From contig NC_088655.1 in assembly GCF_964019385.1 (NCBI RefSeq), positions 17,784,690 through 17,848,689 on the forward strand: a stretch of 64,000 bases of DNA. Reading direction: 5' to 3'. The position numbers were made by a program, and so were the translations under genes. Shown piece by piece: positions 1-11,282 of the stretch (the stretch's first letter is position 1; each line of letters starts with the position of its first letter). The notes under the pieces were generated by a model that saw only the letters and a list, made by a program, of their open reading frames with translations, had not been told where the DNA came from and ran no database searches. Source of the stretch: Sycon ciliatum. Lineage: Eukaryota > Porifera > Calcarea > Leucosolenida > Sycettidae.

Positions 1-60
1 CGCCTCCACCCTCTTGGACCAAGGCGCAGATGCAGCTCCTATACGGCGGGAGGTGAATGA
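1..60 (+). repeat. Relic of dispersed repeat Z (partial)
   Basis: This end of the window resembles the middle part of the repeat at 54725-54785 and a copy near 22045-22110. The shared words are a CCACCCT block, CAAGGCGCAGATGCAGCTCC and a GGGAGGTGA block. The element continues off the left edge, so its start is not visible. No coding potential is seen. Confidence 0.55.
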
Positions 61-378
61 TGAGAATGACGGCATATGGGAGCAAACACTAGCACGTAGA
101 TCTAAAAGAAGTAATTGTTGCATGCATGAATACATGATCGGATAATTTAGCGAAAATAACTGGAAAAGTACAACTGTGCCGACAGACGTTCCTAGATTGT
201 GGGCACCAAATTCCTTGGCCACAGTCACATGAGATACACCGACATCTCGTCACCTGATTTCCTTTAGGTTATTGTGTCTTTGTGTTCAGACTTCATTTGT
301 CCCATGTTCCCACGTAGACTGAGCTCTACAATTAAAGCAATGAACTTTGCCTTATCTGACGTCTTTTTACACTTGCAG

Positions 379-799
379 TTGTTGGATATCGAGCGACGCC
401 GCCTTCTACGGATCATTAATTACGCCTATGTGTCTAACACTCACCTACAACATAGCCGTTCTCTTCCTCCTGGTCAAGTCCCTGAAGACTCGAGCAGGGA
501 CCGTCAGGACAACCCGAAAGAAGCAGACCGCTTCCCGGAAAGTCAACCTGCTGCGTATCAGTGTTTCTCTATCATTGTTGCTCGGCCTGACGTGGGTGAC
601 CGGAGTGTTGACTGCTTTTAGTCTTATTGATCACATACCTTTGCAGTACATCTTTGCCGGACTGAACACGATGCAGGGTGTCTTCATCGTCGTGCACACC
701 ATCACGTCACAGGATGTGCGCAAGGAATGGAGCGATCACAGCTCGCGGCGATCGCGCTCTGCAAGCGACACAATGTCGAGCTCCTTCAGATTCAGCTGA
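379..799 (+). CDS. Adhesion-type (class B2) GPCR, last exon: ECL2 to C-terminal tail
   Basis: Partial gene: final exon of a seven-transmembrane receptor of the adhesion GPCR family, expected at the plasma membrane and coupling to G proteins. A pyrimidine-rich tract ending in TTGCAG at 378 is a good splice acceptor, and the exon opens with the conserved second-extracellular-loop C-W. Segments follow in family order: TM5 (GSLITPMCLTLTYNIAVLF), a basic third intracellular loop rich in K/R, TM6 containing GLTWVTGVLTAF, a short loop, and TM7 containing YIFAGLNTMQGVFIVVHT. A Ser/Arg-rich cytoplasmic tail of about 25 residues ends at TGA 797-799. The GLTW motif in TM6 and N-x-x-Q-G in TM7 are typical of adhesion receptors. 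Upstream exons (GAIN domain, TM1-4) lie outside the window, so the subfamily cannot be named. The tail is short for the family. No frameshift is seen. Confidence 0.85.
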
Positions 800-849
800 A
801 TTACCTTGCGCCGATTGTCCAGCCATGGGGAAGGCACGCTGGAGAGGGT

Positions 850-2285
850 CACAGGGGCGGATCCAGACCCCAAAGCTGAGGGGTGCGAGGATTAAACTTA
901 CATATTTTCTTTTGCAGTAGTAAACCAAAGACATAGTATGTTATGTGTGTTGCTGTATAATATCATAATTACACATAGCACCAAGATGAGTAGTATGACG
1001 AGAGAGCTTGGAAGCTCAGGGCCCTACGCTATGCTTTTTTGCCTTGATGACCTAGACAAAAAAAAAGCATAGGGATGTTATAAATTCTTTAAAAAATTCC
1101 TTTTTTTTAAGACACAACCTGGGATTCGAACCCGCACTATCGCGCGTCCTGCATGCATCCCCCGATACACTTCGCATACATACTAATTCTTCCAAGTTGT
1201 TTCACATTGTGATCTTGCATTTGAAAGCCCTATTTGAATATGCATTGTGGCCAGCCGTCTTTGATGGCACGGTACGGTAGCGGATAGGTACGGGACAGGT
1301 ACGATCGAGGGTAATACGACACCGTCTCCCGTACCGTACCATCAAACACAGCTGGCCACATACAGCTGCCCGCAATATTCAAATAGGGCCTTCAAACGCA
1401 AGATAATAACGTAAAGCAACTTGGAAGAATGGGTATGAATGCGAAGTGTATGGGGGAATGCATGTAGGGCGATAGTGCGGGTTCGAATCCCAGGATATGC
1501 CTGAAAAAAAGGAGAATTGAAAAATTTATAACATCCTATGCTTTTTTGCCGTCAGATATGGATAGCGCCAGGCGTGACACAAACAAACACACAAACAAAC
1601 ACCAAATTAAAGCTGTGTGGACCCTGGCTAGCGCCAGACGTTACTGAAGTAACGTCTTCTGCATAGCTACGGGAATTAATTACACATTGAATGTCAAAAT
1701 TTACAAGTAATTTACGACTGCTACCGGTATGATTCTCAGTCAGACACAGATTATGCTATGTACATGCTATATACACAGTCCATGCGGTTCGAAGGCTTCC
1801 AAACATTATCTATGAGCGACTTGATGTCATCATTGCTGGCATTCTACATCAATCCAGCAAATCGCTCAATGTCAAAAGGATGATGGCTCTCACAACGACG
1901 CTTAGCAGCAGGCTCCATGGTCTCACCAGCTGGTCCACCAGCTGTGTCTGACATCTCCGCTCAGCATGCACGGAAACGGAGTCGGAACAAGCAGTGAGAA
2001 TTTGAAAGAAGCTAACACGACAACTGAAACATTCAACGTCAAAAGTAAAGAACTTCGAAGTGAGTTTGTTGCCGGTGAAAAGTAACATTTAGTTCCAAAA
2101 AGTTCTATTCCAAATGTGCAGCCCTGGCGCGAGCACGTGTCCAGAACGATCACGTGATTGCACACAAATCATCCGCGGATCCGCGCAGGGAGCCTGGGCC
2201 TGGCCTGGCCTGACTTTTTTTTGTTTTTTTGGAAAAATCCTGACGGGTTCATTTGCACCCTTCGCACCCCCTGGATCCGCCCCTG
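850..2285. mobile_element. Possible DNA-transposon pair of ends (CAGGGGCGGATCCAG inverted)
   Basis: The 15-mer CAGGGGCGGATCCAG occurs at 850-864 and its exact reverse complement at 2271-2285, so the 1.4 kb between them could be one non-autonomous TIR element. The bases inside both ends are G/C-rich and loosely similar (GGGGGTGCGAAG-like). No transposase is visible. A separate palindromic element (1034-1555) lies inside. The two ends could also belong to two independent insertions of one family, because no target-site duplication was found. Confidence 0.4.
1034..1555. mobile_element. Palindromic foldback element with tRNA-like B boxes
   Basis: Almost the whole 0.52 kb is one imperfect palindrome centred near 1293. 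The left half runs from the AAGCATAGGGATGTTATAAA region to TGTGGCCAGC. The right half repeats it in reverse, from GCTGGCCACA to TTTATAACATCCTATGCTT. Each arm contains a Pol III B-box-like GGGTTCGAATCCC, antisense near 1122-1134 and sense near 1479-1491. This looks like a foldback/MITE element built from two inverted copies of a tRNA-related sequence. There is no open frame of note. Confidence 0.7.
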
Positions 2286-5200
2286 GACCCCACTCCATGT
2301 GCCGTCGACGCACATACAGGCGTGATTCTCTTGGCGAGCCAGACAATTACTTGTCCGGTACCAGCTCATTCCGACATGCTAGCTGGGAATCTTGTGTTCC
2401 AGCGGGTCTCTCGTCCAACACTCTCACCTCTTTTGCTCACGGGTTGCCATTATCGTCTACTATCCCCATCTCTGATCACACCAGTACTAGCCACATCAGG
2501 GCGAAAAAAAAACTCCAGTTTGCCTGATGAAGATACCACCTTACCTCTGTTCATGCCCTCGTCCAAGCCTATCCAGGAGGAAGAATCACACGAAGCATCC
2601 ACGGAAATGCAAACCCTCAGATTTGGCCACTTTCGAAGATGTCCTGGTACCTGTGGTGGGGATTGATCCATTTGCTCCAAACATGGTGGGTGACATCCGA
2701 CCAGACTCCCAACAGTGCATAACTGGCGCTTCAGATTTCCACGGAGCTCCATGCCCTGGCAGTGGTACAAAGGCTGCTGGACGTACACTTGTGTTCCTAT
2801 AAAAATAATGGATACTTATCCCAGGTGCAAGCGTTTGAATCAGGTTGGATTCCAAGGAGCACAAATACCACACAGACATGTTGAATGGCCTATTTTCGTT
2901 TCAAGGCTTACAGCCCACAAATAGCCACCAGGAAATGTCTTCTTTTCTATGAGCGAACATTAGTTACTCTATTCTACTTCACCATAGACACAGGCTTGGC
3001 AGCGTTCTGGCTGTGGTCTTGCATGATGCCACAGCTCCTAGGCTATGATGATCATTAAATTGTTGCTCTTGTTCTTGTTGATATCTAAAGAAATATAGCC
3101 GGGAGTAAAATCTTTTCTGTGTCTTGAGCTTTCCTAATTTTTTCCTATCTATAAGGTTTTGGACCATGACCTGGCCAGACCGTTATGCACTCTCATTTTG
3201 CATACTTCAGCCCATTTACCCTCTTTAGTCTTGTAATAATAACAAAACTTAATGCAACTGATAAACATGTCTACATAAATCGTGCATATCGTACTCGGGC
3301 AATTCTGATTCCCATATTTTTGATAGAATAGCGAAGTCAGGACTTTGTTCTTTGCACTGTATACGTGTACGTTTATCCAAATTCATTGGTAGATTTTCTT
3401 TGAAAGCAGAAGAGACATGATGTCTGCACCTCTATTGCATGCCCATACCGGGTGGGTGGCAACTCGGTTCAAACCACTGTGCCTAGTCACACGTGTCGGT
3501 ACAGTGAAACAAGATCCACAAAATGACACAGTTGACATGACAATTATACTAGTTTTATTTGTTTTTTGTTTTTTTTACTAGAGCCACGTAAACCCGTCAT
3601 GTGTGAGCCATGAATAAGGGGAGTGGTGGCGTGGTCTGGGATGCTCGGCAGGGAAGACATTTAACATCGTGTCCAACTGTCAAAAAGTTACAGTCCTGAA
3701 GTCAAACACTACTGAGGCTCATAGTTCGAGGTTTGGCGATGAATATGCGAGCGAGAAACGGTTATGACAGCAGAGACACTTGCACCTGAATGTCGATGCA
3801 AGATAGCGAAAACGACACAGACTGTTCCTGTGTAGTCTGTGACATGCCGTGTGATTCACGCCATGGTCGCTTCTCAGCATGCAAACACCCACGCGTTCAA
3901 CGCCGTTGCTTCACACATCCGTCCGCCCTTTCCATGCCAGCAACCGAGTCTGACTAGTCATTTCTCCCCAGCGCCTGCCAGAGTAGGATCACGAATCTTG
4001 TACTTTGCCGCCTTTCATGTAGAAGAAACTAGAAAATTATTATTTTTGTAGGTAGCCTACTTCAGTCCTGTTGTTGAAATGTAGTTCTTCGGCCACTGGC
4101 TCCTCACGAAGGGAGCAACAGGGCGCAGTGAGTGAATGATGTGTCCTAGTTTTGTGAGACTTTGCAGTGCACTTTTCTCTAAAGGAAGAGCTTCAATTTT
4201 TAACGGAACACCTCGCTGAAATTCGGCAGCCACCCGGAGAAAGCAGGTAAGGATGAGGAACATGATTTTTTCAGTTGTTGGTGTGCAAGACTTCTGTTTC
4301 ATTGTCCTGGCCTGCTGGCCACCACGCAAACACATTATACTTCTCTGTCGCTGTGTGTATTCTCAACTATGTTCACCCCTCGCATGCTCCTGGAGCATGA
4401 AATAACAAAGAATTTGTGGGTAAAAGTAGTGGTATGCGTTTTGAATTTCGAAATGTTTCCCGGCCGTCAATGGAGGGATATTTATTGATGCAATTAAAAG
4501 TCTGTGGGATGTCGAGTTCTTGGGAAAGGTACACGGAGAACAGCCTTAGAGTCTTTTTGCGACTTCTTCGGCGAGTGACGGAAAACCTTTTGAAATGTGA
4601 AAAGCAGAACCGCTGCCCTGACAATCGACTCTTCTTCCCCTTCAAGTTCCCCTCAAGTTTGAATGCTTCGCCAACCCTCAAAACCTAGTACATACAGTTG
4701 AAAAATATTCTGAAATTTCATTTAAAGAACCCTCAAACGTTTACTCTATAACCAGGTCAATGCACTTCGTCAAGGCGCAGCAGGGTCAGTCAAAATTCTG
4801 AACAAAATCCGATTTATAATTCTTGTTCAGGTCTGTCCGCAGATTGAGGAATTATTGGATAGGCATGGTACCCTTTTGTTCTATAGTCTCTACGTCCGCT
4901 AAATCAATGTGTAGTTAACAGTGGGATGTGGTTGGTGAAATCCTAGCCAAACACTGTCTGGCAGACAGTGTATGTTATTGGATAGACCTTGTATTGTACA
5001 AACACGTTTTGGTTTGACAGCATATTACAAGGTGATGGACCACCGTGTTCGGAAACAGTGTCCCTTACTACAATCATCCAAGGTTGGTAGAGCCCCAGTC
5101 TCGCAACCTTCTGAATCGCATGTGTGCTATACCTAGTTCTGACCCTCATTATACTGGGTGAGTTACTGGAGAGAGTGTACTAACACGGTTTTGAACATGC

Positions 5201-5365
5201 TTTGCCCGACCGCCCACATGGCTAGCCTTTCGCAGTAAGGGTTCTCCCACATTGTAACGAGTCCGGTTAGTACATAAACGCCGCTAGTGGATGGGTCTTT
5301 ATGACTGTTTTAAAACAGGTCCACATTTCTCGCAGTACAATTACTTCACTGTAGCCATCCACTAT
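2286..5365. other. Unassigned DNA, no supported gene
   Basis: The short open frames here (up to about 137 codons) overlap each other on both strands and resemble no family I recognise. There are no splice-flanked domain blocks, RNA genes or clear repeats. It includes homopolymer T/A tracts and ordinary AT-rich sequence. Confidence 0.5.
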
Positions 5366-5904
5366 ACCCATACATCTTCACGACACTCTTCAAACGGTCT
5401 CTGGGCTACACCAATCGCTAAAAGAAAAAAAATGAGAAAATCATTAGAAAGCCCATCTCTAGGATATGCCTTTTAATAACGTTAATTTGCGGGAAAATTC
5501 CGACAATTATCACTTTGAAACTCGGATGTTGAGCCATAAATAAATGTAGAAAGGAAAAGGACATATGAGCACGCGTTAAGAGTAACTCTCCGCCACTGTA
5601 ACTGGATACCCTCTTTGGTCTTTTCATAACCTTGAACCTTCCAAGTTGGAAGGCTGTCGGTTAGCGCTACGGAGATGTGTTGAAGCTAGGTGTCAGGACG
5701 TCGAATGTCTCAGTACTCTTGTCAGTTTTGTGCCTAGTTATTGCACTTTCTGACTGTATATAGTATCCAGTTACAGTGATGGAGAGTTACTCTTAACTCG
5801 TATCCATATGTCCTTTTCCTTTCTACAATTATCTCTTTTTTGTGTTTGGCGATTTGGTGTAGCCCAGAGACCGTTTGGAGAGTGTTCTGAAGATGTATGG
5901 GTTA
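5366..5904. mobile_element. Nested inverted-repeat element (MITE) carrying a relic of the 590-bp repeat
   Basis: The outer arms at about 5366-5418 and 5848-5904 are inverted copies containing GTCTCTGGGCTACACCAA and the CCCATACATCTTC terminus. Inside lies a second inverted pair (about 5547-5612 and 5763-5826) containing AAAAGGACATAT. The stretch 5610-5830 is a diverged copy of part of the 590-bp tandem unit at 15.6-17.3 kb, including the palindrome CCTTCCAAGTTGGAAGG. No hammerhead core is retained here and no protein is encoded. Confidence 0.65.
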
Positions 5905-8160
5905 ACAGGTCAGGTTATAATAATAACAACTGATTTTTAGAGGGGGCAGTTTCAAATAGGAACGGTTTGACAGGAAACTTGTGTAGACTCAAACCGATCA
6001 TCAGCGTGCATTGTTCACTAGAAATGTTTGTAGAAGGAAACTGGCATGTTGAAGTTTGCTCTGATGCCACAGTGGATTTGAACTCAGCCACTCCCTTGTG
6101 TTGACCCATTGCCTCCAAGTTGCCCCATTGTTCATTCCACACAGAGATAGCTCCAAACCGGAAAGGTTTTGGAGTGCACGACAAGTTCACTCTGAGTTCT
6201 AAAATTAAGTATTTGTTATCACTCCACAATGGCCAGTACAGGGCAACAATAAGCCTCGTGTGTGTGTGTGCATTAGTTTTCATTGGTATACGGTGCTTTA
6301 TTGGCGAGAGGTGAGCCGCTGTTTACCAGTGACAAGAAGTTTATAAATCGCAAGACGTAAAACTCAAGTCGCAGTGCGAAGCGACACGTCAAGGACTCGC
6401 CTGCTTGGTGTAGCGCTTCTGGTCGTCTGAGAGCCATGAAAATAATAATTTGGCTCGGAGTAAAACACATCGTAGTCCCGCTGTGACATACGTTTTCTAA
6501 TCAAAATGACAAGAGAGAAAGTGAATACTGAGCCCTTTCGGTTTGCAACCTACTGCATTATTTCCTATGTGAAATCGTCTCCTCTACATATGAGGCTTAT
6601 ACTACATATGAGGTTTATACTAAAACCGTCAAATTTACAGTTCTAGTGGTAGATGCCTGTATTTCGTGACAAGCTAATCTGGGCTTGCCTCGTGCTCCAC
6701 TGCGGCATAGGCTTCGGAAATAAAAAAAATTGTCATATAATTCGGGGTTCGCGTGAGACTTGGCTAGAGGCCAAGCTCTTTCACATCCACATGAACCCCA
6801 CTGCCATAAAATGCAGGTACTAATGCGGGCGCTTCTGTATTGAAGCGCCGTAGGTGCAAGGGGGACCCTTGCGCAATCTCTATGTTCAGTGTGGAAGGAT
6901 AGGGGCAGTACCAATCAATGGAAATCAAGTCATCTATGTACAATAACAGCAGAGTATGCTTGATCAGGCTTCACCTGTCCAAGCATACACCTGCCCAGAA
7001 TGTCTTGTGTGCATTGACTTGGTTTTATCCTACAGCCAATGTCATTACGAGGAGAATAATTTCAGAATGCTAGCTAATGATCAAGGTGAGGACTCGCATG
7101 GCGCTGTTCCTCCAAGCTGAAGACTACTGGGAAGTAAATCTTCACCTGTGTTGACTAGACGAAGCAGAGCCAAATCAATCCTAACATGCTTTCCACAAGC
7201 AGCTGATATCGTTATGAAAGTAGGACTACCACCACACTCCAGTATTCACCCCAGTGTCTGGAGATATGTGGACTTTGTAAAAACATATAAAAATGACAAC
7301 TCTAGAACAGCTGATCATTAGATTCCATTCTGCTGCTTTAGTGGCTGCGTGGATGAGTAACACTCAGTTACAGAAGCCCATACACTGAGAGTGCAATGCA
7401 GCCATGAGGTGAGTCGTATACGTCACAATTATCTTTAACGCGAAGCCATGTCTAGTCAAGCATTCATGTTCCGACTACTGACTAGATGCTTTTCCACTTT
7501 CCATTAGCTATCATGCACTGCATATCATACACAACGTGACGTTAGTTATTTTAAGTCTACGTTTTCAATGCCCGGCTATGCCTTCGACACTTTTCGGGAT
7601 AAACCATTGGGCCAATATACACTTTAAAGCTTTGCAAGCAATCTACTTCTACATGTATCTCTGTTGAATTTTCTCTCTATCAATCTCTCTCTCTCTCTCT
7701 CATTGATTTTCTATCCAAAGGAAATTTGCCTTTACTACCCGGTGGTCATTCTGTCCACCATTGGCCTATTGTTGGATGTTATTGGTGCAGATAGATATGG
7801 CATGGCATCGATCGAAAGATGTCAATGCGGCTACGGCTTCATCTTGCGCTTGGAACAAGTCAAAAAATATCAACACGAAAAACAAATAAGGACATGACAC
7901 TGAAGCGAGTATAAAACATAATCCTAAATATGCACCATTTGATCCCCTGATGTCATTGCCGTTTCCTCAGCATGAATGCATGTTCAGGGAAGAGTTACAA
8001 TGGAGATCAGTGTGAAAACCATCTTGCACATTTCAAACCTAAGAGTTCTGTGGAGTTATAGAGTTTAGTTAGTGACTTCAACACGACATTTAGCCCTTTC
8101 TTGACACTGGATAAATCATCATTTTCAGCGTTGCTTTTATTGCTGGACAAATTATTTTGG
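5905..8160. other. Unassigned DNA with a short (CT)n tract and a repeat-Z relic
   Basis: No gene is supported. A (CT)n run lies at about 7686-7702. A diverged relic of repeat Z, with GGTTCGCGTGAGACT followed by GGCTAGAGGCC, lies at about 6744-6800. Short frames at 5915-6283 and 6615-6914 on the minus strand show no recognisable domain. Confidence 0.45.
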
Positions 8161-8164
8161 TTCA

Positions 8165-8720
8165 AAATTCAGTGCGGACTTTAGCGGCGAAATAGGAAAA
8201 AAATTCAGCGCTGAATTTGGTGCCAGTTTCAGCGATGACTTAAGTGCTGAATCGGAAAAAATATTCTTCCCAACAATTTGCCGTGAATTTCAGCGTTGAA
8301 ATTCACGCAAATTTCAGCGCTTACTTTGGCGCTAAAAAAAGGAAGAAATTACAATTCACCATTGACGAAATTTGGAAATATCCCCATCGACAAATTCAGC
8401 GCTGAAATTAGCGCGAACTTCCGCGCTTACTTTGGAGCTAAAAAAAGGAAGAAATTACACTTCACCTTTGACAAAATTTGGAAATCTCCTCATCGACAAA
8501 TTCAGCGCTTACTTTAGCGCAAATTTCAGCGCTTACTTTAGCACTAAATAAAGGGAGAAATTACAAAATTTGGAAATATCTCATCAAAAAATTCAGCGCT
8601 GAAATTCGCACGAATTCGAATTTCAGCGCTTACTTTAGCGCTAAATATAAGACAAAAATTCGGAAATATCCGACAAATACAGCACTGAAATTCATAATAA
8701 TTATCTACATCGACAAGTTT
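8165..8720. repeat. Degenerate tandem/palindromic repeat field (TTCAGCGCTGAA motif)
   Basis: The motifs AAATTCAGCGCTGAA, TTCAGCGCTTACTTT and AGCGCTAAA recur about a dozen times. One longer unit of about 106 bp, including a GGAAGAAATTACA block and a TTTGGAAAT block, is seen near 8321 and 8427, with shorter spacings (82, 24 and 101 bp) afterwards. It reads as a decayed satellite. The frames over it are artefacts of the repeat. Confidence 0.7.
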
Positions 8721-9540
8721 CAGCACTGGATTGCGAATGAATTTCAACATATCTATCCCGTAAAAAATATTTTTTTTAAATGGATTAGATATTCCCATTA
8801 AGCCGATTCAAAGCTGACTTCAAACATGGATTGGGAGAAATAAGACACTGTAACATGTTTATATGCCAAAGGATCTATTTCTGCTGAAGAATAGTTTGAG
8901 ATTTCCAGGGAGTAGTTGGTGATAGGACTGGTAATAATACTTTCTGGACAAAGTAGACTCCGGCGGATTCCGCCGGCAGAAAATTGGCAGAATTCGGTAC
9001 TTCTTCTGGTAAGTTTCATGCATGTTTGGTATGTGGATAAAAAAAAGGAACAGAATTCGAGGAATTGCCTGTCATAAGGTTTGCATGGTTCTGCCAATTT
9101 CACTGCTTTTCGAGCTCAATCCGCCGGTCCCTAGTGTCCGACAAATTAGCCCAAGTCCATCTTCAATAATTAGTACGACTGCTTTTGAGCAGTGAGGTTC
9201 AAGCAACACAACCCAAGCTGTGTTACAAAACGTACTGCTGTGGACAAAGAAATCTGATGGAATGAACGTGGCCAGTGGAAGGTTCGGGACCGCTAAGACT
9301 TCCAGGTCATTCTTTGACAAGGTGGCACATGAATCGTAAAACAACCGGATAGGAGGGAGAGGAGAGAAAATCACGAACATCCAACCCAAACATGAGATGG
9401 TTTATGCTGTCATTGTACGGCCACTGCCGCAGCTATCTATGCACACACCTGCTATCTATGCACACACCTGGGTACTTCCTCGATAAAATGCTCTGACGCC
9501 TTTCAGTCACATTGTAGGCAATACACATGCAGGCATAGTA
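8721..9540. other. Unassigned DNA
   Basis: No gene, RNA or repeat is recognised. Minus-strand frames of about 100 codons at 8798-9103 and 9072-9389 have no visible domain. Confidence 0.4.
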
Positions 9541-10045
9541 CGACCACTGGTGCAATAATGACCACTGGTGCAAAAATGACCACTGGTGCAATAATGACCA
9601 CTGGTGCAATAACGACCACTGGTGCAATAATGACCACTGGTGCAATAATGACCACTGGTGCAATAATGACCACTGGTGCAATAATGACCACTGGTGCAAT
9701 AATGACCACTGGTGCAATAATGACCACTGGTGCAATAACGACCACTGGTGCAATAATGACCACTGGTGCAATAATGACCACTGGTGCAATAACGACCACT
9801 GGTGCAATAATGACCACTGGTGCAATAATGACCACTGGTGCAATAATGACCACTGGTGCAATAATGACCACTGGTGCAATAATGACCACTGGTGCAATGA
9901 TGACCACTGGTGCAATAATGATCACTGGTGCAATGATGACCACTGGTGCAATAATGACGACTGGTGCTATGATGACCACTGGTGCAATAATGACCACTGG
10001 TGCAATAATGACCACTGGTGCAATAATGGACACTTGTGCAATAAT
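9541..10045. repeat. 18-bp minisatellite, about 28 copies
   Basis: The unit ATAATGACCACTGGTGCA is repeated head to tail about 28 times with few substitutions (mostly ATAACG, ATGATG and AAAATG variants at the first positions). Because 18 is a multiple of 3, long open frames exist in several frames on both strands (for example MTTGAI repeats). They need not be coding: there is no flanking domain, and the frames open and close at the repeat edges. Confidence 0.95.
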
Positions 10046-10485
10046 CTCTACACACAACTGGGCATTTCCAAGATAATATAGCTGTGGGGCTTTACAGCTA
10101 TATATGAGATATACTAGTACAATAGTGGTATGTGTCGGACCCCTCTGATGCACATCTTACAAAGGGGCATGCTAGCTGACTGCGTCATAGATATTGTGTG
10201 ATTCTGAAGAAGATGTAGAGACTTCAGTAGAACAATTCATGCTAAAGGTACTGTCAAAGTGACACATTGTGCAGTGTATCACACAGTTTACCTATGTGGT
10301 GAGTAGTGGGCCAAGCACGTCAGCATCTTGTGATGGTTTGCCTTATTCTGCTGAACATTTGCACCTTGCTGTGGGCCAAGGCACAACAATATAGGGGACA
10401 GCATGTCTTCCTTTGCGGCACTGGCAATTTGTCTGCTAGTGAAACAGTGCTGAACAAAAATACCACGCAATAGGAACATTGAATT

Positions 10486-11282
10486 CATCAAAAGTTCACA
10501 GAATTTAGTTGACAAAACCGAATGATAAGTTCAGTCCCACAGCCAGGCGGGAGGAGGAGGGGGGCGGGGGGGGGGGGGGGGAGCGGGGGAGGTCGGTGAG
10601 GGCGGCACATGTTGTGAAAAGGAGAATTTTCACTGACAAGAACTGCGAGTTCATCATCATAGAACTAACATCAGCAACGGTATGCTGTGCAGAGAGAATA
10701 GGCCACCAGTACAGGCTAGGTTAATAGGCGATTCAGACTACGGCCAAAATCACGTCTGAATCCATGGTGATGCAGTCGTGCTTCAAATGATTTATGCACG
10801 GTCGCTTATCAAACACGTCTAATTCGTAGAAACGTTGTCACAGTTGGCCGTAGTCTGAATCGTCTATAAGGTAAACATGCACTGAGAAAAACGAAGAACA
10901 GTTACGTCTTGCATCCTTTATGGTGTCCTTCAATGGATTATATGGCGTAGTTTGGGTTCATACGTATCTTTGAAAATTGTAACAACTACCACCACCATGC
11001 GAAGTTCATCTACCGTCTGTAGACGGCTCAACTTGCCGAGGCGAAAATGCGGAACACACAGACAGAAGAACAAGCAGTTACTCTTTCAAAACTCTGAGTT
11101 TCACGACACGGTCTGAAGCTGATCCACCGTCCGTAGAGGGCCGTATCTGCATATCAACATTCCACTCTTATCTCCATTATTGTCTAGATGGTGACAGCGC
11201 TAATAGCATGATAATGATTGTTGATTTCCCTGTTTCCACCAAACCTTATGAAGATCCAATTGTTTTTAACAATCACGTGGCA
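10486..11282. repeat. Repeat X, copy 1 (left part of segmental duplication unit 1)
   Basis: Matches 14600-15394 almost base for base, starting at CATCAAAAGTTCACAGAAT. It includes a G-run of about 17 at 10563-10580, which could form a quadruplex, and ends at GTGGCA just before the LINE tail. Inside, two copies of a GGCGATTCAGACTACGGCCAA-like block lie in inverted orientation (about 10729 and 10855), so it may itself contain a small TIR element. No gene is seen. Confidence 0.8.

Noticed and set aside
9541-10045. CRISPR-like array
   Set aside because: The unit is a pure 18-bp tandem repeat without spacers, in a eukaryotic context.
9433-10153. Repetitive frames of 160-216 codons on both strands
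   Set aside because: They are artefacts of the 18-bp minisatellite, whose length is a multiple of three.
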